Assembly (NCBI GenBank): GCA_032158295.1
Contig: CM063255.1
Span: 9,390,094 to 9,454,093, forward strand
Length of the DNA stretch: 64,000 nt
Source of the DNA: Pycnopodia helianthoides
Taxonomy: Eukaryota > Echinodermata > Asteroidea > Forcipulatida > Asteriidae
Reading direction: 5' to 3'
The translations under genes were made by a program, and so were the position numbers. The first letter of the stretch is position 1; each line of letters begins with the position of its first letter. The notes under the pieces were generated by a model. That model did no database searches. It had not been told where the DNA came from and saw only the letters and a list, made by a program, of their open reading frames with translations. Shown here piece after piece: positions 45,193 to 57,343 of the stretch.

Positions 45193-45919
45193 TTAACACA
45201 AGACTCCTCTGCCCAGTGCAAAGACTCAAATCAATGGACTGAAATGTAAGGCTGCTGCCCCCAGGGTTCGACCAGACAGGAATCTGATAAAGTGACACTT
45301 AACACCTCGCTAAGCTGGATTAACCATCCTACTCAACATTCCAGCTCCTGGATTCAGTTTGATGTCTTCTTTATGAGCCCACTCCCCAGCCCTAACATTA
45401 TCTTTCTAAGACTTCTTTGATGTTTAAAAAAGAAGGAAAGGTTTCTCAGTACACTATGGGTTCTCTGCAGACATCGGCCAATAAAACCAGAGTTGGTGAG
45501 AGATTACAATCAGTGTCCTTGCCCCAACAAAAGGATAAGGGAGTATTAAGAACAATGTGGATACTAAATGTACCATCAAGTCAATCCACAGATACTGTAT
45601 CCACTAATCTTCAGACTGCATAATGAGGGGGTGGTGAACTCAGTTTGGGTCACATAAACAATCTCGTTCAATGAAAACTGCATAATGTACAGCGAGACAG
45701 GATGAAATTTAGCAACACAGTGCTCACAAGCTGCATGTCGGCCTATACAATCAATATACCGACAATGATCACAGTCCGGCTTGAACTCAGGAACACATAA
45801 TCATAGTCATGCCAACAGAGAGGTGGGGTGAGGGGGGGGGGGGGTAGCTCAGAGCTTCCATAAGTATTCTTACAAGGTCAGAAATATTTTGGTCCTTTTA
45901 CATACATGTAATACTTTGT

Positions 45920-46205
45920 CCAGCGCTCAAAATTTTGAGGGAAAATCTGCAAGACAACAGGGTTTGTAGCTAAAAATGTGTAGGCCTACTGGACCAGTTT
46001 TTTTTTTTTTTTACAATGCCAGATTTGAATTAATTAGAGTTGAACTGTTTTAATTTGAGCAAGCACTGAAAGAAAATTTATCTCATTTGTATTATGTGTA
46101 AGAATTCTTCAATACTCAACAGAACTGCAAAAGATTTATCATACTGAAAGTCAACATTTGAACAGAAGTACAAGACTGCCGGACTTGTCCAGTCATGAGT
46201 TTACA
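45920..46205 (-). repeat. Family G repeat, diverged
   Basis: CAGCGCTCAAAATTTTGAGG at one end, TACTGGACCAG in the body, and ACAAGACTGCCGGACTTGTC with CAGTCATGAGTTTAC at the other end match the family G order on the minus strand. Confidence 0.6.
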
Positions 46206-48410
46206 CAATATATTCAAAAATAATGTTGAATTTGTTGGAAACAAAGCGACCAATCATGGGATGTATTAACTTCTTCTTTTTAATTGAAAGTTTGCAGAAA
46301 TGTTGAATTTGGTCACAACATCTGTTTTATACGATTGAAACTTTTGCTAACATTCTGCAGTCCACACAACCAGGGGGTTTGTTTATCAACAATAGAAATA
46401 GTCTAGTGGGTATTATTTGACCCCCACATGCCCACTGCACAGACCACTTAATGTAGGTATGCATTTTACACATCCAAAATAACATATTTAATAGCCTGGG
46501 ATAGTGTACACAGGGCACTGTTGCACTATTACTACAACCATGGAAGACAGTTCCTCTATGCAACAATTATTTTTAAAAATCTGTCCTCTGAAGCATTGCT
46601 CTTCACACCCACGACATTGGGTATTAGTAGGAGCTTTATCACACAGGTTGCATTGCTCACAATGAAAAATTACTCTCTGTATGACCTTAAAAACGTTGAA
46701 ACCTTTGGCTAATCCCTGATTTAGATGGCGTTCTCTCCAGTACTCCATTCGCTACTGGCACAAATCCGCCACTTGTGCGTGTAGAACCTCGACTACATGC
46801 TTCATTTGTATTGTATATTTTGTTCTCTTTTGATGAAAGTGTCATTACATTACAGTGACAGAACAGTTCAAAATGCTTCTATTCACCGATTCACCTGCTG
46901 TTCCCAATTCGAGGCTCTACACGCAAATGGCTGACCGTGCAAAGGATCTTGATCCACACTTTGGTTTTTCTCAAATGAGTACCCAGATTTAGAATGTCTG
47001 CAAAGAAGACCGTCCCGCCCAGATACCATGCCTGCTTAGACAACAATTCAGTACAAGGAGTGTATAGGAACAATGGTGACACAATGGCACAATGCAGACA
47101 CTTCACACACACATCAGCACACAGGCTGCCCAGATTGCAACAGTCAAATCATTCTCCTGAAGACGATCAGAGCATACTGATCGAAATGTTGAGTCGTTAA
47201 CCACCCGGAACCATTACTACAAAACTGCGACTGCCTTGAGCAAGGCTAGGCACTATCTGGCTTTCGTACTACTTGGCAAACTTGTGCCGATGAATTTTCT
47301 TGTGAACTCAAAAGAGATTTTAACATGGTGTTACCACAAACCTCTTTAATGTAAATACTTCCACCATGCAAAGTTTCAAATCCTAGTCAAATCTTTATCA
47401 GTAATTTTTTGATACTACTGACAATTCCCTATTTAACAAAAATTGTGTTTCAATTTTTATCTGAAAGCCTATTATGTACTTGTTAAATTATGTATTAAGA
47501 TGGTGGGTATTTCATATAAACAATCTGCAAAATTATTACGCTCCGAAGTGCCCCCCCCCCCCCCCCCCGTTAGTTAGAAATCAATACAAAAAAGTTGAAA
47601 AGTTTGAATCTCCACAGATTGCCCGCATACAACAAACTGGAAAATCTCTTTTGTCTGTTTGATGGCAGCCCTCAATGCAGTCGGAGCTGCGGAAATGTGT
47701 TAAAAGACCCATTTATGATTACACTAAATTGTAAGTGAAAATGATGACAAACTGTACACTTGTCACAGATTTTGAGCTTTCTACTTGGCATTAAACAAAA
47801 TAATGAATTTCAAAATATGCTCTTCCATACATGTAGCAATAGCGACCTCTGGGCGGGCGGGCGTTTTTACCCGGGTCTCGGGGTAAAAATGCCCGCCAAA
47901 CTTCCATCCAAAAAGGGTGGAAAATTTCACTTTATCAACATAGTGACTATAATTTTATATTTGCACACAATAGAGGAGATATGTAATGGATAAAACCACA
48001 CATTAATTTCTCTGTGTCTCCAAGAAGTTCTGAGATATTTAACTAAAACTTAAAAAACGGGCGTTTTTTACCCCAGTTTACCCTAATGCATCAGGTACAT
48101 ACTTTTCCTTTCAAGTACCAGAGTGGAGTGAGGGGGGGGGGGGGAACAGCAAGGAATGTTAGTAGCCTCAAGTCAAAATAGCTTTTAATCTGAGGACCCA
48201 ACCCACCCCCATAAACCCCCTGTGCAGAGACAGAAACCAGCAGTTTATGATCCCATGATAAGAAGCTTGGTGTTCCAGACCATTTAGCAAGGGGTAGTTA
48301 CACAGTAAAGACACCTTGTTACCATTGCATCAATCATGGCCTCGCCATAAAGTGTCGCAGCTGTTTTTTAGATAGTTGTGGGTTACTGCATAGAGAAAGG
48401 ACTGTGAATA
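46206..48410. other. Intergenic stretch without recognisable genes
   Basis: No conserved coding exon is seen. It includes the stem CGATCAG/CTGATCG followed by AAATGTTGAGTCG at 47165-47195, a repeat P fragment (47320-47350), a C run at 47551-47568 and a G run at 48131-48143. Confidence 0.55.
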
Positions 48411-48416
48411 AGTTTT

Positions 48417-48737
48417 AAAGGCGGTGAATACTTTTAGTAACTACTCGAGAATACCATAAAAACTTACTTTGGTAAAGAGCACCTGAGAACTGCTGATAGT
48501 TAACATTGTGAGAAACGACTCCCTCTGAATTAATGTAGTTTTTTGAAAAAGAGGTAATAGCTCACTAAAATTTTAATTTACCCTCACAAACTTTTGTTTT
48601 CTGATCAACAGGGGCACTACAGACAAAATAATTTTAAAGAATGCTTACTACATTTACAAAGAAGGCTTTTGGATAAAAATTACACAGTTTCTTTTTGGGG
48701 TCATTACCAAAGTATGACCCTAAAGTACCTTTAACCA
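48417..48737. mobile_element. TTAA-type small element (family D), diverged
   Basis: It contains TTTTAAAGGCGGTGAATACT, GAAACGACTCCCTCTGAATT and GTAGTTTTTTGAAAAAGAGG, and ends near TACCAAAGTATGACCC followed by CCTTTAA. The central part has been replaced. Confidence 0.65.
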
Positions 48738-48792
48738 TGGAGGCCTTAAAATTTGCTGGAACAATGAGAAACTCATATTTGTTGGACACAAC

Positions 48793-49145
48793 GCAGGGCT
48801 CGAATTTGACACTGGACCGCAGGCCCGAGGCCAGTGATTTTAGCATCGGGCCAGTAAACTCATGTTCGGACAAGTCCGGCTGTCTTGTGTTTGTGTTCAA
48901 ATGTTGACTTTCAGTCTGATAAATACAATTCTGTTGATTATCAAAGACTACATACCCATAATATACAAAAGAGATCAATCTTCTCTTAGTGCTTTTTCAA
49001 ATTCAAACAGTTCAAATATTAACCCATTTAGGCTTTTTTCTTCTCACTTCAATTCTGGTCTTGTACTAAAAATTCTGGTCCAGTAAATATTTTTAGCTAC
49101 AAGCCCCGCGGTCTTGTTGGTTTTCCCCCCAAATTCTAGCCCTGC
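48793..49145 (+). mobile_element. Family G repeat with inverted ends, complete copy
   Basis: It begins GCAGGGCTCGAATTTGACAC and ends AAATTCTAGCCCTGC, so the termini are inverted repeats of about 15 bp. The left half carries GGCCCGAGGCCAGTGATTTT and CGGGCCAGTAAACTC; the right half has TGGTCCAGTAAATATTTTTA and GCGGTCTTG. There is no coding capacity. The family recurs at least seven times here. Confidence 0.8.
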
Positions 49146-49831
49146 AACGTGTTATAAATGTTCAGTAAGCACACACGGTAGACTGTCTGGGAACTTGCTG
49201 ACTGAACAACTTGTATGTTAAGTTCCAACACGAGCATGTGGAGGGTTTGTAAAGCTGGACCCTCTGACCTCAGCGATTCAAGCGAATTCTCCAATCTCAG
49301 TCAATATAGGCCTAATAAGATCACCATGGGAGATCAGGGGATTTCAGGGAAGGATTCCGTAGAAAACAGGGAGCTTATTGAAAAGATGTTCGACCAGGAA
49401 ACAGGTTTTATTGGCATTAATACTAAATGTTCTCAATTGACTGTAACCTAGATCCCATGACCGCAAAACTGTACGACCGCAAAACCTATCTGTACCACAA
49501 AAACCTTTTGCACCACACACAACTTCCATAAATCTACTGTTACAAATTGTAGTTCGATCACACCACTGGATGGGCTGGATTTACAGGAATCCTGGATAAA
49601 GAGTACAGTCAGCCACCAGGCTTTTTTATGAAATCTTGACCAATGAGGCAGGAAACTAATTTATAAACATGTAAAATACAAAATCTTGCATAAATTACTG
49701 CGTTCAAAATTCGGACAAGACCATACACCATGGGTTAAATTAACTGCTGTTTGATACATTTGCACTTTTTCCAAACTCTTTCAAATTACAATGTCAACCC
49801 TTGACTTTCATGCCATGTACACATACCTAAT

Positions 49832-50169
49832 CAGGGCTCGAATTTGACACTGGACCTCAGGCCCGAGGCCAGTGATTTTAGCATTGGGCCAGTAAACTCA
49901 TGACCGGACAAGTCCGGCGGTCTTGTGTTTTTAATTCAATAATAATTCATGTACACGTACCTCACAACCCTTAATGACAAATGAGGTAAATCTTCTCTTA
50001 TACATGTATGTCTAATAGTGCTTGTTCAATTAATTGCAAGTTCAACTGTGCAAGTAAGTCTTTTCTCAGTTTGAATCTGGTCTTTTAAAATTATTTCTGG
50101 TTCAGTAAACATTTAGTGATACAAGTCCTTCATGGTCTTGTGGATTTTGCCCCCAAATTCGAGCCCTGC
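49832..50169 (+). mobile_element. Family G repeat with inverted ends, complete copy
   Basis: It begins CAGGGCTCGAATTTGACACT and ends AAATTCGAGCCCTG. It is close to the copy at 48793-49145 in the left half and more divergent in the right. Confidence 0.8.
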
Positions 50170-50249
50170 TAATGAATGTGGATGATACTGCTGATAATTG
50201 GCAATATGGGGCGAGGGGGGGGGGGGGGGAGTAAGAGTATTACAGCTAT

Positions 50250-50430
50250 ACACAGTGTTAGCCAGAGGGGTGTCTGGGTGTCTTTCGGACACCCTGTTTT
50301 ACATTTGGACACTCTGTTTTATCTGTCAAAATGTATTGTACGTCACTAAGTGAATGATTTGGACACCCGGTTCTAAATTTCCAGCAAACTTGGACACCCT
50401 TTTACCAAATCCTGGCTAAAACCTTGTAGC
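50250..50430 (+). repeat. GGACACCC-type repeat, compact copy
   Basis: GTGTTAGCCAGAGGGGTGTC, TTTCGGACACCCTG, TTTGGACACTCTG, ATTTGGACACCCGG and CTTGGACACCCTTTTAC, then AAATCCTGGCTAAAACC. The word GGACACCC recurs at about 20-60 bp spacing. The ends AGTGTTAGCCAG and CTGGCTAAAAC are roughly inverted. Confidence 0.65.
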
Positions 50431-50939
50431 TGTAGATACTCCAGGAATTGGGGTTTAGGAAGTAACAATGACCTCATATCCATGAAGGAAATTTTGTACT
50501 CAACTCACTACCTAGAACTACAGTGCACATCCTATGGTGCTCGGCATTTAATTACAGTATGATTGGATTTAGAGAAGACGATAGCATTTTTGTGAAAGGG
50601 TAAAACCAAATAAGCATTTTGTACCTGGTACTCTAGAACTTTAAAAACTTGTATTTTTTGTAGCTTCCATCAGTTCATTAGCTGCGCAATATCAACATTT
50701 CTCCTTCAATTATGTTTCATAATATTACATTCTTCTATTGTATGTATTCGGTTTGGGATAACAGTTATCTGCGTAGATTTTGGTCTTTAGAGAACTTGTC
50801 TTGCTATTTGTCCTACTACAGAACAAAATCTACACAGCAAAGTAGTAACACATGGTGTTACATGTACCGCAAACCAAATACATTACAATGATACCTCACC
50901 ATGCAATGCCTCAAAAACCAATACATTCTTCCACTTTTA

Positions 50940-52440
50940 GTAAAACACTTGAGACAGTCACTTTCAATAACACCAAGTAACAAAATGAGGTAAAAAGCCC
51001 CTATTTTTGACTCTGTTGTCCGTGGAGGTAGTCCTCAACCATTCTGGAATGGCATACATTATGCATTAAATACCGGATTTATCATCCACATCCTGATGGG
51101 TAGCGATGCTATTTTTATTTAAATGTATTTTTGAAAATGTCAATATTAATATAAAAAATTGTACTTTATTTCTAATTCTATGATTTATGATGATTTCTAA
51201 TTGTCAGATGATTCTTATCATTCAAAGCCTCAGCATTGATCTAAGATGAGGATAGTTATTTGTTACGAAAATTATAAAGCTGAAATAACAACGCACTCAC
51301 CTCTCACACACCAAGCACAACAGTCACATCAGGTCACTGACATAATTCCTAGATTGATGGATCATGAAAAGGATTCAGTGTTGCTGTGTGTACGTACTAC
51401 GTAGCCATCAGTGCATCATGTCTTCTGCTGCTGGTTCGTAAATGAAGTGACCAAATTGCTGTTTACTTTTTTTATTGCAGTTCACACCTACCCAGTCAGC
51501 TTTCTGCCCAGGTGCTCCAGTAGGCCTAATCTACTTGATTGTGTACCGTAAACTGACACATGTCAACAAACCGGCCAAATCACGCACATGTTAGATACGG
51601 CAATATTCACCTAGATAACGAGGGCTGGGTAATTAGTACCGTTTGTCTTTACGATTATCACGCGATCGACATTATTATGCAGATCTCAGACAGAGATTCG
51701 CACTTAATAAACAGCGCCCTCGCTAGTTGGAAGATAGTAAGGTGGTGCTCGAAATCACTCTCTTTTTTTCCTACTGGCACTTGACAGAAAACACAATAAT
51801 TAACGGTGCCCACTTTATCTACGCACGCTAGCAGTTTTTTTCAAATGGTTGTAACCTTTGTTTTAGTACCTGAAACCACCCATGGTGAATGGACTTGCAG
51901 GTTTATTCTAAAAAATAATTTGAGTTGATTTGAATTATTCTTTTTTACTCTCAATAAATGTATAAAAAAAAGTGGACAAAAAGGACAGGTATCTTTTTTC
52001 TGTTAATTTTGTTTAATGGAAATTTGGAGGCAATTTTATTTGTTTTGCTCTGTAAAAACATCAACGAATCTACTCAAATTATATTCGGTATAGGCCTGCA
52101 TGTCCATTTAAGTGTTGAAACACTTAAAGGAAAGGAAGTTTCTTCCGGTACTTCACACACACAAAAGTTACAGCCTTTGGAAAAACTGCTGTGATGGAAA
52201 ATGGTAGCCTTTAATTGCGTTTCCCGTCACTTCATATCTAGCTCTAGATGTTCGGGCGAGCAAAAAAAGAAAAACCAATTTCTTCATGGGAAAACTATAT
52301 AATATTTGTATTAAAATATGATAAATGATAAGTAATCATCAAGGATTTAGTTTTAAAAATCTGATATACTGCAAGAGCTTTCTTTTTTATATATATTTTT
52401 TTCCCATTTCAAAACTTGAGATAGCCTCCACGTTTACACC
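50940..52440. other. Intergenic stretch, nothing recognised
   Basis: The A/T-rich sequence has no supportable exon, inverted repeat or family member. The open frames present are under 80 codons with no recognisable motif. Confidence 0.5.
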
Positions 52441-52460
52441 AAATCAAAGTATTGCACAAA

Positions 52461-52590
52461 TAGGATGCATTCTATTCATACAATATAACAGAATATAATC
52501 ACCAGGTGAAATCCGGACTGTTCCATTTCACGAGGAGGCAAAGCCGAGTGAAATGGAACAGTCCAGATTTCAATGAGCATCCTATATTTA
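52461..52590. mobile_element. Foldback element with paired arms
   Basis: GGTGAAATCCGGACTGTTCC-ATTTCA pairs with TGAAATGGAACAGTCCAGAT-TTCA across a short loop (GAGGAGGCAAAGCC). Outer segments ATAGGATGC and GCATCCTAT pair as well. It is probably a small inverted-repeat element. Confidence 0.75.
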
Positions 52591-53189
52591 TCAGTATGAC
52601 TCCTATATTAAATTTTGAAGTGTCTGTATACATGGCAAAATAAAGTGCGACATGTGACGCGTGTTCCACCAATCAAATGACAAGGATCAACTTGCGGTAT
52701 CACAAAAATATCAAATTGACCACATTTTCACTGGTTGGCAATGGAGTGTTTGTTATTGACAACTAGTAGATATAAATAAAACTCTTCAAAATGTGCAATG
52801 GTTGAGTATTGGGACCAAGCCATCTTTTATTCAAGCGACGTTGATAAATAATTGCTCAGTATTATCTGTAATAATATGTAGAAAGTTTCTGAGATAAAAA
52901 TTAAATTAAAAATAAGAAGCAAGATTTTCTGTTTGTCAGTTCATACCACATTCTATTTCAAGGCAAAAGGTTTGGGGTTAAGATATTCGGCCCTTGAAAT
53001 AAAGTGGCAAAATGTTATTGAGAATAAGATTGACCTAAATATGGTATAGGCTTTTCAGGCTAATAAATAACAATTTTTCTGAAGAAAAAAACCCAACCCC
53101 ACCGAAAAAAACCCACAAACAAACCCCAAATCACATTAAGGATAAAATAACAGCATGCCTGTTGCGAGCAAATCATTTTTTTTCAAAAG

Positions 53190-53590
53190 GTGTGAACAAT
53201 ACTGGTAGGGTTGAAAAAACTGAACTGTTCACAGATTTTCAGATAACTTACACAGTGTAAAAGATGGTCATGCTGGGAAAATTCCCTAAAAATATTTTTG
53301 CCTGAAATGCTATACTTTTTTGAAATGAGTAAAATTATTTTGGATCTCACGAGACCAAACCCAATGTTTGAAAAACGGTGAAAACATACAAGGGTTTTTC
53401 ACTATTATCTTTTGACTTCCAATCTCCTGTAAGCTTATTTCACGTACATAAACTGTAAAAACATGTCTTTCCCTTTTTGCCTTTTTATGACAAAAACAAA
53501 ATATTCATAAGCCATTTTGAGACATGGTTGACAATAGTGGACAATCCTATGACACTATTAGGTTTGGGTAAACTTTTATGTAATACACCA
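53190..53590. repeat. Family B relative and a short inverted-repeat fragment, degraded
   Basis: GTTCACAGATTTTCAGATAA, CTTACACAGTGTAAAAGATG and GCCTGAAATGCTATAC match family B, diverged. From about 53510, CATTTTGAGACATGG, then CACTATTAGGTTTGGGTAAA, matches the inverse of the insert at 59379-59517. Confidence 0.6.
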
Positions 53591-53603
53591 TAACTGTTCA
53601 CAG

Positions 53604-53786
53604 TGGCCCAATTTCGTAAAGCTGCTTAAAGAGTCTAAGACAACAAATTTGCTTACCAGAATAAGGTTACCGGCCGAACTACCATGTCACTTGTTCAAAT
53701 TTGTGACTGGTATTCTGCTGACTTCTGCTTAGCAGAAAAGTGTTTAGTAATATTTTCTGCTTAAGCAGCTCTATGAAATTGGGCCC
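53604..53786. mobile_element. Palindromic family A repeat
   Basis: It spans GGCCCAATTTCGTAAAGCTG to CAGCTCTATGAAATTGGGCC with standard inner arms. Confidence 0.85.
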
Positions 53787-53789
53787 ATA

Positions 53790-55367
53790 TCTCAAAAACG
53801 CTTAATGGGGATGGCGCAAAGATGGCCGATTCATGCACTAAAAACCTCATCAGAACTTCCAGGCTGCCATTCCAGCAGAAAACCACAACCAAAGAAAACA
53901 ATTTTTCTCTCTGGTTTCTGTCCTTTACTATGACTATTTTCTATTTCACTTCACTACTGCTAGTTTTTCGTATAGATTTGGTCACCCCCTCCCTCCATCA
54001 ACTAATGCTGTAACATGTACAATAGTGAGGATAATGGTAAGGTATAATATACAACTTGGTTTATGAAACATAAGCAAGTTTTTCCCCCTGATCTCTTACT
54101 GTTGCAAAATGTTTGGCTATCTGAGTATTCATTCACACCCTCGACAGTTCATCCATTCTGATTGGTCGAGAGAAGATCATGTGGCCATGTTGAGGCGTGA
54201 AATATATACGCCGTGAGGAGTGTTTAAACATACGCGCGCTGCAAAGCTTACAATGCGCTTATTTATGCGAGGTATTGTCAAGTCAGGACATGACATTTTA
54301 CTAGGACCCTTTCTGTTGGATAAGGTAGGTCATTCTTGTGGCCGTTTGCGGCCGCTGTTAGCAATTTTTTGTACAAGCTTCTTGCGGTATTTTGGCTTTG
54401 CCAAATCCCATCAAAACCTCCAAGTGCTGGTTATTTAATATCTACACCCTTCCAAATTCAATAGACCATTGCATACGATGTCACAAGCTCAAACAGCGCC
54501 CTAACTGAGGTCAAGGAAGCCCTACCATTGGCTGAGAGTAGTGCGTGGCCAGTACACACAGAAAGCATGGTTCCATTGTTTGAACCTCAGCGATGGCAGC
54601 CTTCAAGCAAGGGGTATCCAATAGTATCTATAGACCTTTCTATTGCTGGTAATAAACCGCGCTGGTTGGCAAAACATTCAATCGTGTTAACAGTTGTTGT
54701 GACCAAATTCAACATTTCTGCAAACTTTTAGTACAAACAAAATACATCATAGATTGGTTGCTTTGTTTCCAACAAATTCAACACTATTTTGGAACATTTG
54801 TTTTTGTTTTGCATTTATGGCTTTCCAAAGTTTTCTATCTTTGGCTGGCAAAAAACTCGCGCTGTGACGTTGCAACAAAAAGGTCTATTAAGTATGCCTA
54901 AACCTGTGCCAAGCAAGGCCAGTTAGGCTGTCAGGTACAGTCCTACAACAGAGCGTCGACAATTCAGTATAATTGAAGATGACGGCAAGTGCTTTCCGAT
55001 GATGCTGCCTCAGTAGTTGCACATGCCTTGATCACATCCCGGTTGGACAACGGTACCTCATTACTTTATGGTAACAGTGTCTCCTGAAGAGACTACAACA
55101 TCTCCCCTTATCAACTCCGTACACTTGACTCCTTGCAGATCTTCAAAGACGCCAGCCTCAAGACTCATCTCTTCGCATCTGCTTTACATTTAGTCCATTG
55201 CACTTTGTCATCTCCACATGAAATTCTGTGAACTCTTCTGTTCTTAAATTTGGCTGCACTTTTGCTTATAGGAAACTAGAATGGCGGCGCTCTACAAATG
55301 CCTAATGATTGACTGGCGTAATATTATCAGTTCTAAATGTTTGGCGCCCTCTATGGATGGACGATTT
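53790..55367. other. Downstream flank of RIOK3
   Basis: This must hold the 3' untranslated region of the kinase next to 55368. No canonical AATAAA on the minus strand close to the stop was identified. ACCATTGGCTGAGAGTAGTG at about 54525 recalls the inverted-repeat element at 6366-6492. Nothing coding is seen. Confidence 0.5.
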
Positions 55368-55583
55368 CTAGGACTTTGTTTCCTCCTGCTCCTCCTGCTC
55401 CTCCTCTTCCTCTTGCGCCTCCCATTCCTCCTCCTCCTCTCCGTTTCCCTCGCTCTTCCTTCGCTCTTTGTCTCTTTGTTCTGCGTTATCCGCAACTGAG
55501 CGCTCGAAGAAGTAATCGAACGCAAAGTTGTTCTCGCTGGGCGTGAGGGCTTTGAACTCCTCTGCCTCTGTGATGACTTCAAT
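55368..55583 (-). CDS. RIOK3: RIOK3, last coding exon with stop
   Basis: This exon encodes the last 71 residues: IEVITEAEEFKALTPSENN, then FAFDYFFERS, then a charged tail. The final roughly 25 residues are mostly Glu (EEEEEWEAQEEEEEQEEQEE) and end at TAG (55368-55370). The acceptor TTCCGACAG ends at 55584. The joining codons are in phase 0 with the previous exon. As I recall it, the human RIOK3 C-terminus is shorter and not so strongly acidic, so this end is diverged. The exon itself is supported by a clean acceptor and frame. Confidence 0.85.
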   Translation of the reverse strand: MEVITEAEEFKALTPSENNFAFDYFFERSVADNAEQRDKERRKSEGNGEEEEEWEAQEEEEEQEEQEETKS

Positions 55584-56096
55584 CTGTCGGAACGAAAAGA
55601 CGGGATTGTGCAATATATTGCATCGGTACAACAGGATCCACGAATGAATTACGAAATTACTGCAACTATGGTTCTTTCATAACTGCAAAAAGGTCATATT
55701 TTTTTTTTTAATTCCTGTATAATAAAGAGTGACCTTGTACATTCCAGGACCTTTCTGGCAGGCGGGATACTACATTGCTCATGTGGGAAATTTTACATTT
55801 TTGTGTTATAATTTCAAAACCAATTCAAGAGCTATAAAGTAACAGCTGAACAAGTTTTGAAATGTTCCCCCTTTCTTCAAATCACAAGTTGATAACAATC
55901 AGATTTAGCGCATTCTCCACAAAATATATGATTGAATATTTTCTGCCATTGAGCCGGGTATAAATTGTGCCTGCAATAAGTCCAGGCTCTGTGGCTCTTT
56001 TTTAAACATGTGATGTAACAGGTCACATGGTCTATACAGAGCTGCCAACATTTGCATCAAGGTCAAGGGTCATGTGTGGTCAAGGGTCATGGTTAC

Positions 56097-56204
56097 CTGA
56101 GCTAAGAATTCCTGCTCGCTGCCATCTTGGAGATGGAGATCTGTGACTCTGTTGAAGAGCTCTCTCGCTGTTGAAACGTTCGGTACGCCTCGTTGAGTGA
56201 AGAA
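56097..56204 (-). CDS. RIOK3: RIOK3, penultimate coding exon
   Basis: This 108-base, phase-0 exon encodes FFTQRGVPNVSTARELFNRV, then TDLHLQDGSEQEFLAQ. It aligns with the FFQKGGV...ERELFNAVSGL segment that follows the kinase core in human RIOK3. The acceptor is CTGTCGTAG (AG at 56205-56206) and the donor GTAACC begins at 56096. It is the C-terminal helical part of the RIO domain. Confidence 0.9.
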
Positions 56205-56489
56205 CTACGACAGAAAACATTACAACGACCAAAATAATCAAAAGGGTGCTCTCAGTTCTAATTCGGGTCTGTCATGCAATCAATTTCCAAAAGACAGAGT
56301 CCTTATGAAAGTGGTTACCTCATATTAAAACAAGAACACTTTGAAAAGAAAGCGAAATTTGAACCATGATGTCATTGGATGTTAACGACAAATGGGTCTG
56401 TACAATCCACACAATAACTTTCAATAAGGTCAAAGTCAACATGAATCTCATGCAAATTCAGGATCGAACTAAAAGTTCTGTACAACAAT

Positions 56490-56860
56490 GTAAGAAAAAA
56501 CTTGTACAATATACTTTTAGATCGCAGATTTACATAAAAATTACACGGTCAAATGATGATAATGTTAGTAGAAAACATCCCTTGAAATATTTCTGTCTGA
56601 AATGCCATATTTGATGAGAAATGAATAAACTAATTTTCCGATTGGAGTTTATCGCTCAGTGAGCGTTTTATTCATTTTGTTGAATCTATATAATTTCATG
56701 CAAATGTATCATCGGTTTTTCACTATTTTCTCGTGACCCAGATGGCCGATCGATCTCAAACTTCTACAGGTTTGTCAGTTTATGTATATGGTGGATTACA
56801 TAAAGTGCTTACACTGCCAGCAACTGTTTTGTTAGCAAAAACCAATTCTGTAATGTGCCT
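56490..56860. mobile_element. TTAA-type small element (family E), copy 3, in RIOK3 intron
   Basis: It ends CCAATTCTGTAATGTGCCT with TTAA at 56861-56864. The interior, with the TCGCTCAGTGAGCG palindrome, matches copies 1, 2 and 4. The left terminus is degraded. Confidence 0.85.
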
Positions 56861-57048
56861 TTAACAAATTTGCACTGGAAGAGTATACAACACAAGGTCA
56901 TTTTGCACCATTTTAACGTGAGGTGAGAGACTTTGATTTGATTTTGAATCAGCGTGCTCCTTGTCTGGTTGATTGATTTGATATTAGGCAGTATCCCATA
57001 ACACCATAGAATATTGTCAGGGATCTTTGATCGACCAATCACGCTTAC

Positions 57049-57219
57049 GTTTGACACGTTGGTGCAATCTCGTAGCAAGAACTTCAGCCCCTCTGGATGA
57101 AACGGCTTCACCGATTGGCTGACGTCGATAAACCAGACTTCGTGATTGAACCAGAGCATGTTGTACTCGCTGAGATCGGCATGCACCAGTTGACACCTTT
57201 TGTACATTTTTTCCATCAT
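57049..57219 (-). CDS. RIOK3: RIOK3, catalytic-loop exon
   Basis: This 171-base, phase-0 exon encodes residues 200-256 of the visible part. It carries the catalytic loop LVHADLSEYNMLW (Asp214, Asn219) and the metal-binding FIDVSQSV (Asp231), then HPEGLKFLLRDCTNVSN. HADLSEYN and DVSQSV are diagnostic of RIO kinases, and the SEYNMLW form fits RIOK3 better than RIOK1 (SEFN). RIOK3 is a cytoplasmic atypical kinase/ATPase associated with pre-40S ribosomal particles and innate signalling (family knowledge). The acceptor is GTCTCCAG and the donor GTAAGC begins at 57048. Confidence 0.95.
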
Positions 57220-57343
57220 CTGGAGACAAAAAAAAAAGGAATAAAAAAATTGATCATTTGTAAACAAAATTGAACCTTGACTCACTTGGTAAAACATCAA
57301 TCAACACAGGAGGTTCACAATGCAGGGGGGGGGGGGTCATGGC

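Noticed and set aside
47156..47200. Functional hammerhead ribozyme
   Set aside because: The core words and a strong stem are present, but stem I pairing and a proper cleavage triplet were not found. Kept only as a low-interest observation.
54425..54440. Polyadenylation signal for RIOK3 (ATTAAA on the minus strand)
   Set aside because: It lies more than 900 bp past the stop codon, and such a hexamer is expected by chance in A/T-rich sequence. There is no supporting downstream element.
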